A stretch of DNA of 64,000 nt from Bacteroides sp. GTDB taxonomy: Bacteria > Bacillota > Clostridia > Oscillospirales > Ruminococcaceae. This document shows positions 35,771 through 42,353 of this stretch, one piece after another. Made by a program: the position numbers and the translations under genes. The stretch lies in the NCBI GenBank assembly GCA_023663265.1, contig JAMPHV010000001.1, forward strand, positions 29,780 to 93,779, written 5' to 3'. Position 1 is the stretch's first letter. Each line of letters starts with the position of its first letter. Below the pieces are notes generated by a model. That model had not been told where the DNA came from, searched no databases, and was given only the letters and a program-made list of their open reading frames with translations.

Positions 35771-37246
35771 TCACTCTATTCCTTTATCCGCGGCTTCCAG
35801 CGCTTTGACCACCGCCATAGCCTTGTTTATACATTCGTTGTACTCGTTTTCGGGCACGCTGTCGGCTACTATTCCCGCCCCCGATCTTACGAAAACCTTT
35901 CCGTTTTTCTTAAAGGCGATCCTTATGGAAATACAGGTATCCAAATTTCCCGTGAAGTCAAGGTAGCCTATGGCGCCGCCGTATATGCCCCGCTTGTTGT
36001 TTTCAAGCTTATTGATAATTTCGCAGGCGCGTATTTTCGGGGCTCCCGACAGCGTTCCCGCGGGCAGCACGGCGTTTACCGCGTCTGCCGCGCTCATATC
36101 TTCTCTAAGCTCTCCCCGTACCGTTGAACCGATATGCATAACATGGGAATATCGCTCCACCGACATATATTTTTCTACCTCGACGCTGCCGAATTTGCTG
36201 ATCTTTCCCAAATCGTTTCTTCCTAAATCTACCAGCATATTATGCTCCGCTCTTTCCTTTTCGTCGGAAAGCAGGTCCTTTTCAAGCTCCCTGTCCTCTT
36301 GCTCCGTTTTGCCTCTCGGTCTTGTTCCCGCTAACGGGAACGTATGCAAAACCCCGTTTTGCAGCTTCACGAGAGTTTCGGGAGAGGCTCCCGCGATCTC
36401 TATATCATCGCTGGAAAAGTAAAACATATAGGGAGAGGGATTTGAGGTCCGCAAAATGCGGTAGGCGTCCAGCAGACTTCCCTCATAGTCCGCGTCAAGT
36501 CGGTTGCTTAATACCACTTGAAAAATATCGCCCTCTTTAATGTGGCTTTTTGCTTTTTCCACCATTCGGCAGTATTCCTCCTTGTCAAAAAGACGGCGAA
36601 AGTCCGATCTCAGTCTGCCTCCGGTATGCTTTTTCGGCTGACCGTGAAGTATAAGGTCCTTCATGGCTTCCAAGGTCTCAATGCCGCTGCGGTAAGAGTT
36701 CTCTATATCATCGGCAGGTATATTGCAGATAAGCACGATCTTTTGTCTGAAATTATCAAAGGCTATCACCTTATCGAACAGCATCAGATCGACGTCGTTG
36801 AAGTTTTCCTGATCCTTTGCGTCAAGATTCAGAGTCGGTTCGCTGTACTTGATGTAATCGTAGGAGAAGTACCCCACAAGTCCGCCCGTAAACGGCGGCA
36901 GGGAAGGGAGCGAGGGACTTAGGTGATCTCGTATCACCTGCTTTATTATTTCATCGGGGCGGCTGTCGCTAAAGCTTTGGGAATGTCCCTCCACGGTGAT
37001 TTTTACGGTGCCGTCGGCGCAGGTTATCTCGCTTACGGGGTCGTAGCCGAGAAAGGTGTATCTTCCCCAATTGTGCTTATCCTCGATGCTTTCCAGCATA
37101 TAGCAGTGCGAGCTTACGTTTTGAAGTATTCCCAGCACGGTGACCGGAGTTTTAGTATCCGAGAATATCTCGGTGCTTAAGGGTATGCTGCGGTATTTTC
37201 CGCTTTCGGCATATTCCTTTGCCTGTTCAAGGGTCAAGTTGATCAT
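35771..37246 (-). CDS. trpE: Anthranilate synthase component I TrpE
   Basis: A 491-residue chorismate-using enzyme that makes anthranilate with TrpG. The N-terminal half has CYMLESIEDKHNWGRYTFLG, a region linked in the family to tryptophan feedback; the catalytic half has FQVVLSNR, ASPETLVKL, PLAGTRPRGKT, DLGRNDLGKI and GAPKIRACEII. It is the first gene after a tryptophan T-box leader, so it is under both RNA-level and probably allosteric control. AAGAAAGGAAG precedes the ATG. Confidence 0.97.
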   Translation of the reverse strand: MINLTLEQAKEYAESGKYRSIPLSTEIFSDTKTPVTVLGILQNVSSHCYMLESIEDKHNWGRYTFLGYDPVSEITCADGTVKITVEGHSQSFSDSRPDEIIKQVIRDHLSPSLPSLPPFTGGLVGYFSYDYIKYSEPTLNLDAKDQENFNDVDLMLFDKVIAFDNFRQKIVLICNIPADDIENSYRSGIETLEAMKDLILHGQPKKHTGGRLRSDFRRLFDKEEYCRMVEKAKSHIKEGDIFQVVLSNRLDADYEGSLLDAYRILRTSNPSPYMFYFSSDDIEIAGASPETLVKLQNGVLHTFPLAGTRPRGKTEQEDRELEKDLLSDEKERAEHNMLVDLGRNDLGKISKFGSVEVEKYMSVERYSHVMHIGSTVRGELREDMSAADAVNAVLPAGTLSGAPKIRACEIINKLENNKRGIYGGAIGYLDFTGNLDTCISIRIAFKKNGKVFVRSGAGIVADSVPENEYNECINKAMAVVKALEAADKGIE

Positions 37247-37275
37247 TTTTTTATCTTCCTTTCTTTAATGAATAC

Positions 37276-37319
37276 AAAACCGCCCCGACAAAGCCCTATA
37301 TAAGACCTTGCCGGGGCGG
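37276..37319 (-). terminator. T-box controlled terminator
   Basis: On the minus strand CCGCCCCGGCAAGG (37306-37319) pairs with CTTTGTCGGGGCGG (37280-37293), 14 pairs with two G-U, followed by TTTTG. It overlaps the region used by the antiterminator and lies about 30 bases before trpE. Confidence 0.88.
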
Positions 37320-37602
37320 ACAAGCCGCGGTGCCACCCGAATTTTGCGGTAAAAAACCGCCTCGTTAAGTACGGGGCGGGCTGTTAACGATACGATCACA
37401 CTTAGATCAAGTACAAACGAAAGTACGCAGCTTACGCCTAAATACTTCTTCACACTAACGCAGGAAACGCGGCGCAAGGTACTCGGGAAGCTCCCTTTAA
37501 CTCGGCTCCTCACAAATCCATTCGCCGCAATTGTTTGTATCCCATTCCACCCGCAGGGACTCTCTGTGACAACCTCATTTCGGTTACTTACTTTTGTTCA
37601 TC
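37277..37602 (-). promoter_or_regulatory. T-box riboswitch (tryptophan specifier) for the trp operon
   Basis: Read on the minus strand, the leader begins with GATGAAC (37596-37602), has AGAGAG near 37561-37567, and a specifier region GAATGGATTTGTGAG in which UGG (37518-37520) is the Trp codon. The T-box sequence GGGTGGCACCGCGG is at 37325-37338; its UGGC bulge (37332-37335) would pair with an uncharged tRNA ending GCCA. A terminator follows. Uncharged tRNA-Trp should stabilise the antiterminator and turn on trpEGDCFBA. A reading frame of 82 codons inside this leader is not a gene. This leader with its promoter accounts for nearly all of the gap 37247-37714. Confidence 0.96.
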
Positions 37603-37631
37603 GGATTTAAAGCTATTGAATTGTATTTACC

Positions 37632-37660
37632 AGTATAGCATAGTTTGATCGATTTGTCAA
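37632..37660 (-). promoter_or_regulatory. trp operon promoter
   Basis: On the minus strand TTGACA (37655-37660) and TATACT (37632-37637) are separated by 17 bases. Transcription should start near 37625, just upstream of the T-box. Confidence 0.93.
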
Positions 37661-37714
37661 CGGGTTGAGCAAAATTTTTCTTTTTCTTTTTTATGATTCT
37701 TTTATGAGGCATAA

Positions 37715-38029
37715 TCACAGAAAAATATATCCTATTATCAGCAGTATCGTGACGGTAAAACGGATAATGTGGTGCTGAATATGAAAGCTGCCGCTTTTTT
37801 TACCGTTGATAAGAGCTGCCGCACATATAAGAAGTCCACCGATCGCCGCGGCGATCCAACCGTAAGGTGTTTTTAAGATGTGTATAATTATCGCGGCTGT
37901 CAAAACAAGGGCTCCCCCAATCATAATAAGAGACGTGCCTTTATTCTTGACGGACTTCATCTGCACGGCAGCCGCGACTGCGGATAGAACGGCGTACAGA
38001 GCGGTAACAGCATAGAGAGCGTATTTCAT
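37715..38029 (-). CDS. Small membrane protein, unknown
   Basis: A 104-residue protein not recognised. Four short hydrophobic segments are visible (about residues 3-22, 32-51, 56-72 and 86-104), separated by small basic loops (KSVKNKG, NGKKSG). AGAAAGGAATC precedes the ATG, which supports real expression. It follows the HAD phosphatase gene on the same strand after a 53-base gap and precedes the trp promoter. No function can be proposed. Confidence 0.65.
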   Translation of the reverse strand: MKYALYAVTALYAVLSAVAAAVQMKSVKNKGTSLIMIGGALVLTAAIIIHILKTPYGWIAAAIGGLLICAAALINGKKSGSFHIQHHIIRFTVTILLIIGYIFL

Positions 38030-38082
38030 GATCGATTCCTTTCTTTGGTCGAAAAATATTTTGTTTTGTCAATGTATAACAT

Positions 38083-38745
38083 TTAGTTTATTGTTTCGAT
38101 AATTCCGATAACGTTGTCCAAGCTGTCCGCTTCAAATTCCGCCATAGCCTTTACTTTCTCGGGAATATCCACCATATCCTTTACATACACGCATCTTATC
38201 CCCGCGTTATGAGCAGATATTATTCCGTTGGCGCTGTCCTCTATGACCATACATTCTGACGGAGACAGCCCCAAGCCCTCCGCAGCCCTTAAATAAGGCT
38301 CTGCGGAGGGCTTCCCTTCGATTACGCTGTCGCCGCCGACAATTACGTCAAAAGGAACCTCGATCTTTGCTTTTTGAAAATTACGGAGAGCTACGCTGCA
38401 AACCGACGAGGTCACCACGGCTCTTTTTATGCCCTTTTCGGAAAGATAGTCCGAAAGACGGAAAAAACCTTTTTTGACCGGCATTCCTTTGGTATCGGTA
38501 AATTCCTGTGAAAGCGCGTAGGCGGAAACGCTCATTTTCGTATACATTTCATCGGTAAAGCCAAAGTTCTTTTTGAAATAATCGCAGGTGCTTTTGTCGT
38601 TGAGACCTATCAGATCGAAAAAGGTGGTAGGCGAAAAATCAACGCCTATGTCTTTCATAGCCTGTTCCCAGCACTCTTTATGTATTTTTTCGGTATCTAA
38701 AATGGTCCCGTCCATATCAAAAAGCACGGCTTTTATTTTTGCCAT
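38083..38745 (-). CDS. HAD-family phosphatase, beta-phosphoglucomutase-like
   Basis: A 220-residue HAD enzyme with a four-helix cap. Motif I is LFDMDGTILDTEKIH, motif II VVTSS, the lysine motif is EGKPSAEPYL, and the acidic motif VIEDSANGI. This is the subfamily of beta-phosphoglucomutases and sugar-phosphate phosphatases. It lies just downstream of a GH13 glycosidase, with which it is probably co-transcribed, so a role with phosphorylated glucose is plausible but unproved. AAAAGGAGAA precedes the ATG. Confidence 0.9.
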   Translation of the reverse strand: MAKIKAVLFDMDGTILDTEKIHKECWEQAMKDIGVDFSPTTFFDLIGLNDKSTCDYFKKNFGFTDEMYTKMSVSAYALSQEFTDTKGMPVKKGFFRLSDYLSEKGIKRAVVTSSVCSVALRNFQKAKIEVPFDVIVGGDSVIEGKPSAEPYLRAAEGLGLSPSECMVIEDSANGIISAHNAGIRCVYVKDMVDIPEKVKAMAEFEADSLDNVIGIIETIN

Positions 38746-38769
38746 TCAATTCTCCTTTTAGAGTGAAAA

Positions 38770-40080
38770 TTATTCCTCTTTGAATACTGCAGAGCTGTAC
38801 GCGGAAAGGGAAAGGGGCTGACCGAGCTCCGTTTTTTCGCCCGTAAAGATATTCTTAAAGCTGCCGCCGACGTTAAGATTAAAGGTAAAATCCGCTCCGT
38901 CAACGTTAAGCGCGGTTATAACGCGTTTTCCGTTATATTCGCGCATAAAGGCGTACTGCCTGTTGGTAAGCTGGAGCTGATTATAGCTGCCGCAGGCAAG
39001 CACGTCGCTTTCGGTCCTGAATTTTGCAAGCGCAGCGATATGCTTTGTAAGCGCGTTGTCGTCCTGCAGCTTAAACTCGGCTCTGAGAGCGTCGTCGCCT
39101 TGTTTTTTATCGCCCTCCCAGCCGTATTCGCTTCCGTAGTAGACCGATGGGATGCCGGGCATGGTGAACAAAAGGGAGTATATGGGATTCAAGTGCTCCT
39201 TGTTTTTGAGCATGGTGGCGATTCTTGACACGTCGTGATTGTCAACGAAGCTGTACAGATTTTTTCCTCTGTACAGGCACCACTGTTCTTTTCCAAACTG
39301 ACGGTTTAGAGAGTGAGCTATCTCAAACATATTCATATCGTTAAAGGAGGAGTACAGACCCTTGTAGCATTCGTAGTTGGTAACGCTGTCCAGCTTGTCG
39401 GGGCTCATCCAGCGGTTATAATCCCCGTGGAGCGTTTCGCCCATAAGCCAAAAGTCCTCCGCCAGCCACTTGCAGTGACCGTGCAGCTCTCTCAGAAAAT
39501 TTTCCTCCAGGCAGTAAGCCACGTCGAGACGAAGACCGTCTATTTTATATGTCTCGCGCCACTTGGTGATGCAGTCCTTGATATAATTTTTAACGTCTCC
39601 GTTGTACAGATTGAGCTTCACAAGCTCATAGTGTCCCTCCCAGCCCTCGTAGAAAAAGGGATCGCCGTAAGGGCTTCCGCCGTCGCGGATATGGAACCAA
39701 TCCTTGTATCTGCTGGAAAATCCGTGCTCCCGAACGTCCTTGAACGCCCAAAATTCTCTGCCCACGTGGTTAAACACGCCGTCTATTATAACTTTTATCC
39801 CGTTTGAATGCAGCTCGTCGAAGACCCTTTTGAAATCCTCCTCGGTGCCCAAACGGCGGTCGGGAGTGAGGTAATCGGCGGTGTCGTAGCCGTGCCTCGA
39901 GGATTCAAAGACAGGTCCGAAGTAAACCGCGCTGAATCCGCAAGCCTTCAAATGAGGGATAATGTCAAGGACTTTTAAAATACGCGCTTCGGGCGCGCTT
40001 GTAAAATCGTTTTCTTTAGGGCAGCCGCAAAAACCCAGGGGATAAATATGGTAAAAGGCAGCCTTATCGTACCAGTTCAT
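38770..40080 (-). CDS. GH13 alpha-amylase-family glycosidase, intracellular
   Basis: A 436-residue alpha-glucan enzyme. The four GH13 regions are visible: DGVFNHVG, GLRLDVAY with the nucleophile Asp, GETLHGDY with the acid/base Glu, and VDNHDVSR. There is no signal peptide, so it probably acts on maltodextrins or cyclodextrins in the cytoplasm; the exact bond is not predictable. ATG at 40080 follows GGAGG on the minus strand. The frame stays open to 40311, but that extension is the translated palindromic element at 40114-40276 and is not protein. The gene precedes the HAD phosphatase in the same direction. Confidence 0.92.
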   Translation of the reverse strand: MNWYDKAAFYHIYPLGFCGCPKENDFTSAPEARILKVLDIIPHLKACGFSAVYFGPVFESSRHGYDTADYLTPDRRLGTEEDFKRVFDELHSNGIKVIIDGVFNHVGREFWAFKDVREHGFSSRYKDWFHIRDGGSPYGDPFFYEGWEGHYELVKLNLYNGDVKNYIKDCITKWRETYKIDGLRLDVAYCLEENFLRELHGHCKWLAEDFWLMGETLHGDYNRWMSPDKLDSVTNYECYKGLYSSFNDMNMFEIAHSLNRQFGKEQWCLYRGKNLYSFVDNHDVSRIATMLKNKEHLNPIYSLLFTMPGIPSVYYGSEYGWEGDKKQGDDALRAEFKLQDDNALTKHIAALAKFRTESDVLACGSYNQLQLTNRQYAFMREYNGKRVITALNVDGADFTFNLNVGGSFKNIFTGEKTELGQPLSLSAYSSAVFKEE

Positions 40081-40113
40081 ATAATTGCCTCCTATTGTGA
40101 GATTATTTGTATA

Positions 40114-40276
40114 AGACCTGTTCGATAACCTCCGAAGCTCCGTCTTGCTTGTCCTTTTGACGCAGGGCTTTGTGAGTCTCCCTTGCAATACATCAAGTAT
40201 TGCGGCGGTATCCGCACTTCGCCCTGCGCCAAAAGTCCTGCGCAATACGGCACTTCTACGGTTACCGAACAGGTCT
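40114..40276. repeat. Palindromic MITE-like element A
   Basis: A 163-base element with terminal inverted repeats AGACCTGTTCGATAACC (40114-40130) and GGTTACCGAACAGGTCT (40260-40276), 16 of 17 matching. Inside, CTTTTGACGCAGGGC (40155-40169) faces GCCCTGCGCCAAAAG (40221-40235), and at the centre GCAATACATCAAGTATTGC is a short hairpin. It shares CCTTGCAATACATCAAGTATT (40181-40201) with element B in the opposite orientation. No transposase is encoded. It fills most of the glycosidase leader. Confidence 0.75.
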
Positions 40277-40282
40277 ACTGAT

Positions 40283-40311
40283 ATTTTAACATTTTTTATC
40301 GAGTTTGTCAA
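40283..40311 (-). promoter_or_regulatory. Promoter of the GH13 gene
   Basis: On the minus strand TTGACA (40306-40311) and TAAAAT (40283-40288) are 17 bases apart with a TG-type extension. The predicted start near 40276 falls exactly on the edge of element A, so the mRNA leader would be almost entirely palindromic. Confidence 0.8.
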
Positions 40312-40346
40312 ATTGTGCGCAAAATCTATACTTTTTTAGTACACAT

Positions 40347-40377
40347 TTGCACATAATGCACAATTTTTTTTTATAAT
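40347..40377 (+). promoter_or_regulatory. Possible hydrogenase operon promoter (distal)
   Basis: TTGCAC (40347-40352) and TATAAT (40372-40377) with a 19-base spacer. The -35 lies inside one TGTGC/GCACA motif and the predicted start lies by another, so binding there could control it. The spacer is longer than ideal. Confidence 0.4.
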
Positions 40378-40436
40378 TTTTTACGAATTATGTGCGGCAA
40401 AATATCCCGTTATCTGTGGATTTTTGATAAAAACTA

Positions 40437-40445
40437 TGTTATAAT
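40437..40445 (+). promoter_or_regulatory. Extended -10 promoter for the hydrogenase operon
   Basis: TGTTATAAT fits TGnTATAAT exactly; no good -35 is seen at 17 bases. Transcription near 40452 would place element B inside a leader of about 455 bases before the first hydrogenase gene. Confidence 0.5.
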
Positions 40446-40566
40446 TACTATGTTTGAAGCGAATTTGCACATTTAATTTCTGATCATGAATAGAAATTTA
40501 TGTACAGGCTGCTTTCATCCAATATCGAGCGAAAAATTTCGGTTTTCCCTGAAAGGCTTTCGCTTA

Positions 40567-40798
40567 AGAGCCTGTTTAGTATCTCGGCGTGCATGGATTT
40601 CCGGCATAATTTTGCCGAGAACAAGGAAAAACGACGCAGAAATACTTGATGTATTTCAAGGAGTTTGCTGCACGACGCAGCAGTTATTCGCCCAAAGTCG
40701 GTGCATGGACGCACCGACCGAAAAGCGAATGACAAGATGAACAGTTATCGGCAAAATTTGCCGAAAAGACAGGTGCGAAGAGATACTAAACAGGCTCT
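40567..40798. repeat. Palindromic MITE-like element B
   Basis: A 232-base element with perfect 19-base terminal inverted repeats AGAGCCTGTTTAGTATCTC (40567-40585) and GAGATACTAAACAGGCTCT (40780-40798). A second inverted pair surrounds the middle (CGGCATAATTTTGCCG near 40602 and CGGCAAAATTTGCCG near 40749), and AATACTTGATGTATTTCAAGG (40641-40661) matches element A in reverse. The element contains a short open frame that is an artefact. The following 108 bases hold alternating small hairpins (AGCCC, GGGCT, AGCCC near 40856-40880) and the AAGGAGG site of the next gene. Confidence 0.78.
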
Positions 40799-40906
40799 AA
40801 GGGCGTATTTGAAAACAAGGCAACGGCAGAGATTGTGCAAATTGCGGTTTTCGGATAGCCCCTAATTTGGGCTGAAGCCCAAGCAAAAATTTAAGGAGGC
40901 TGACTT

Positions 40907-41407
40907 ATGGCTTTAAAAAAATGTATCGTTGCCTTCTCCGGCACAGAGGAGCAGGAAAACGAACTGAAAGCCGTTATTGCTGAGCACAGCGACGATCCCG
41001 GTGCTCTCATGCCCGTGCTTCAGAAAGCGCAGGACATATACGGCTATCTTCCCATTGAGGTGCAGGAAATAATTGCCCGTGAAATGAACATACCTCTTGA
41101 AAAGGTTTACGGCGTTTCTACCTTCTATTCACAATTTTCCCTTAATCCAAAGGGCAAGTACAGAATTTCCGTTTGTCTCGGCACCGCTTGCTACGTTAAG
41201 GGCTCCGGCGATGTGTTCAACAAGCTGCAATCCATTTTGGGCGTTTCCAGCGGCGGTATCACCGACGACGGAAAATTTTCGCTTCAAGACTGCCGCTGCA
41301 TCGGCGCATGCGGTCTCGCTCCCGTTATGACGGTAAACGACGATGTTTACGGCAAGCTTACGGGAGATGAAAAGGAGCTTCGCGAAATTCTCGCCAAGTA
41401 CGAATAA
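40907..41407 (+). CDS. hydC: NuoE-like [2Fe-2S] subunit of NADH-dependent hydrogenase (HydC/HndA type)
   Basis: A 166-residue thioredoxin-fold ferredoxin subunit. The cluster ligands are C90 and C95 (SVCLGTACYVKG) and C131 and C135 (CRCIGACGLAP). The N-terminal helical part (VLQKAQDIYGYLPIEVQEIIA, VYGVSTFYSQF) matches NuoE. It passes electrons between the flavin subunit and the hydrogenase. It opens a five-gene set whose order matches electron-bifurcating hydrogenases. The stop overlaps the next start. Confidence 0.93.
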   Translation: MALKKCIVAFSGTEEQENELKAVIAEHSDDPGALMPVLQKAQDIYGYLPIEVQEIIAREMNIPLEKVYGVSTFYSQFSLNPKGKYRISVCLGTACYVKGSGDVFNKLQSILGVSSGGITDDGKFSLQDCRCIGACGLAPVMTVNDDVYGKLTGDEKELREILAKYE

Positions 41408-41961
41408 TGACCGAGCTGTCCCTGAACGTTTTGGACGTGGTTCAGAACAGCATAAGGGCAAAAGCCTCCCTGACAGTGATATCCGTGGAAATACATACCG
41501 ATGAAAACAGCCTTGTTATCACAATAGAGGATAACGGCGCGGGTATGGATAAGGAAACGTTAAGCCGCGCCGCCGACCCGTTCTTTACGACGCGTTCGAC
41601 AAGAAAAACCGGGCTTGGGCTCCCTTTCTTCAAAATGAGCGCGGAATCGACAGGAGGCAGCTTCGCGATCGCTTCCGAAAAAGGCAAGGGCACAAGGGTA
41701 ACTGCGCGCTACGTTCTCGACAGCGCAGACCGTATGCCGCTGGGCGATATGCCGTCGGTTATGGAAGCCTTGGCGCTTTGCAATACGGATATTGATTTTG
41801 TTTATAATTACAGCGTTGACGGCGAAGGCTTCACCTTTGACACCGTCAAAATCAAAGAAATACTTGAAGGCGTTCCCTTGACGGCCCCCGAGGTGAAAAA
41901 GTTCATAAGGGAGTTTTTAAGGGAGAATACCGACGAGATCAACAAAAAGAAAACTTTTTGA
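41407..41961 (+). CDS. HATPase-domain protein inside the hydrogenase operon
   Basis: A 184-residue protein that is essentially a GHKL/HATPase domain: NVLDVVQNSIRAKA (N box), DNGAGMDKE (G1), ADPFFTTRSTRKTGLGLPFFK (F and G2 boxes) and GKGTRVTARY. There is no phospho-accepting His domain, receiver or membrane segment. About 75 C-terminal residues have no known motif. It overlaps hydC by one base, and similar proteins occur in clostridial hydrogenase operons, so a conserved role with the complex is likely. It might be a serine kinase or an ATP sensor; no partner kinase substrate is visible. Confidence 0.82.
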   Translation: MTELSLNVLDVVQNSIRAKASLTVISVEIHTDENSLVITIEDNGAGMDKETLSRAADPFFTTRSTRKTGLGLPFFKMSAESTGGSFAIASEKGKGTRVTARYVLDSADRMPLGDMPSVMEALALCNTDIDFVYNYSVDGEGFTFDTVKIKEILEGVPLTAPEVKKFIREFLRENTDEINKKKTF

Positions 41962-41975
41962 AAGGAAATACGCTT

Positions 41976-42338
41976 ATGAAAACCTTAGAAGACCTTCAGG
42001 CCATCAAGGAAAGCTTGCAGAGCCAGATCGACCTGCGCTATGAAGCTCATGCGCACACAAGGGTCGTTGTATGTATGGCTACCTGCGGCATTGCGGCCGG
42101 CGCAAGACCCGTGCTCACCGCTTTTTCCGACTTGGTTCAGGAGCATAAATTAAAGGACATCTCCGTTACGCAGACAGGCTGCATCGGACTTTGTCAGTAT
42201 GAGCCGATTGTGGAGGTGACCACTCCCAAGGACGGCAAGGTCACCTACGTTAAAATGGACGCCGAAAAGGCTAAAAAAGTTGTCGAACAGCACCTGATAC
42301 AGGGTAATGTTGTTACCGAATACACAATAAATAATTAG
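41976..42338 (+). CDS. Thioredoxin-like [2Fe-2S] ferredoxin
   Basis: A 120-residue protein with VVCMATCGIAAGARPV and TGCIGLCQYEPIVEV, the CxxxxC...CxxxC layout (here C-x3-C and C-x3-C) of thioredoxin-like ferredoxins. A helical N terminus precedes the fold. ATG at 41976 follows GAAAGGAA; an in-frame TTG at 41958 is less likely. It matches the N-terminal domain of the next subunit, suggesting duplication, and is a normal member of clostridial hydrogenase operons. Confidence 0.88.
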   Translation: MKTLEDLQAIKESLQSQIDLRYEAHAHTRVVVCMATCGIAAGARPVLTAFSDLVQEHKLKDISVTQTGCIGLCQYEPIVEVTTPKDGKVTYVKMDAEKAKKVVEQHLIQGNVVTEYTINN

Positions 42339-42353
42339 GAGGAAGAATAACAT

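Larger units (their letters stand above)
40311..40474. promoter_or_regulatory. Cluster of TGTGC/GCACA motifs between divergent genes
   Basis: In this AT-rich stretch the core TGTGC (or GCACA) occurs five times: AATTGTGCGCAAAAT (40311-40325), TTTGCACATAATGCACAA (40346-40363, two cores), ATTATGTGCGGCAAAA (40387-40402) and ATTTGCACATTT (40463-40474). Most are next to CAA or TTG. They look like operator half-sites for one regulator. They do not match the Rex consensus TTGTTAA...TTAACAA well. The whole 826-base gap 40081-40906 holds two palindromic elements, promoters and these motifs, and no gene. Confidence 0.5.

Noticed and set aside
37265-37513. An 82-codon minus-strand frame before trpE
   Set aside because: It covers the T-box specifier-to-terminator region, whose RNA motifs explain the sequence.
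40081-40311. A 77-residue N-terminal extension of the GH13 protein
   Set aside because: It translates the palindromic element A, and GGAGG with ATG at 40080 gives the family's normal N terminus.
40311-40474. Rex operator upstream of the hydrogenase operon
   Set aside because: Motifs carry TGTGC rather than TTGTTAA half-sites; the Rex assignment is not supported.
40484-40740. Short frames on both strands in element B
   Set aside because: They arise from the palindrome; no start signal and no known protein.
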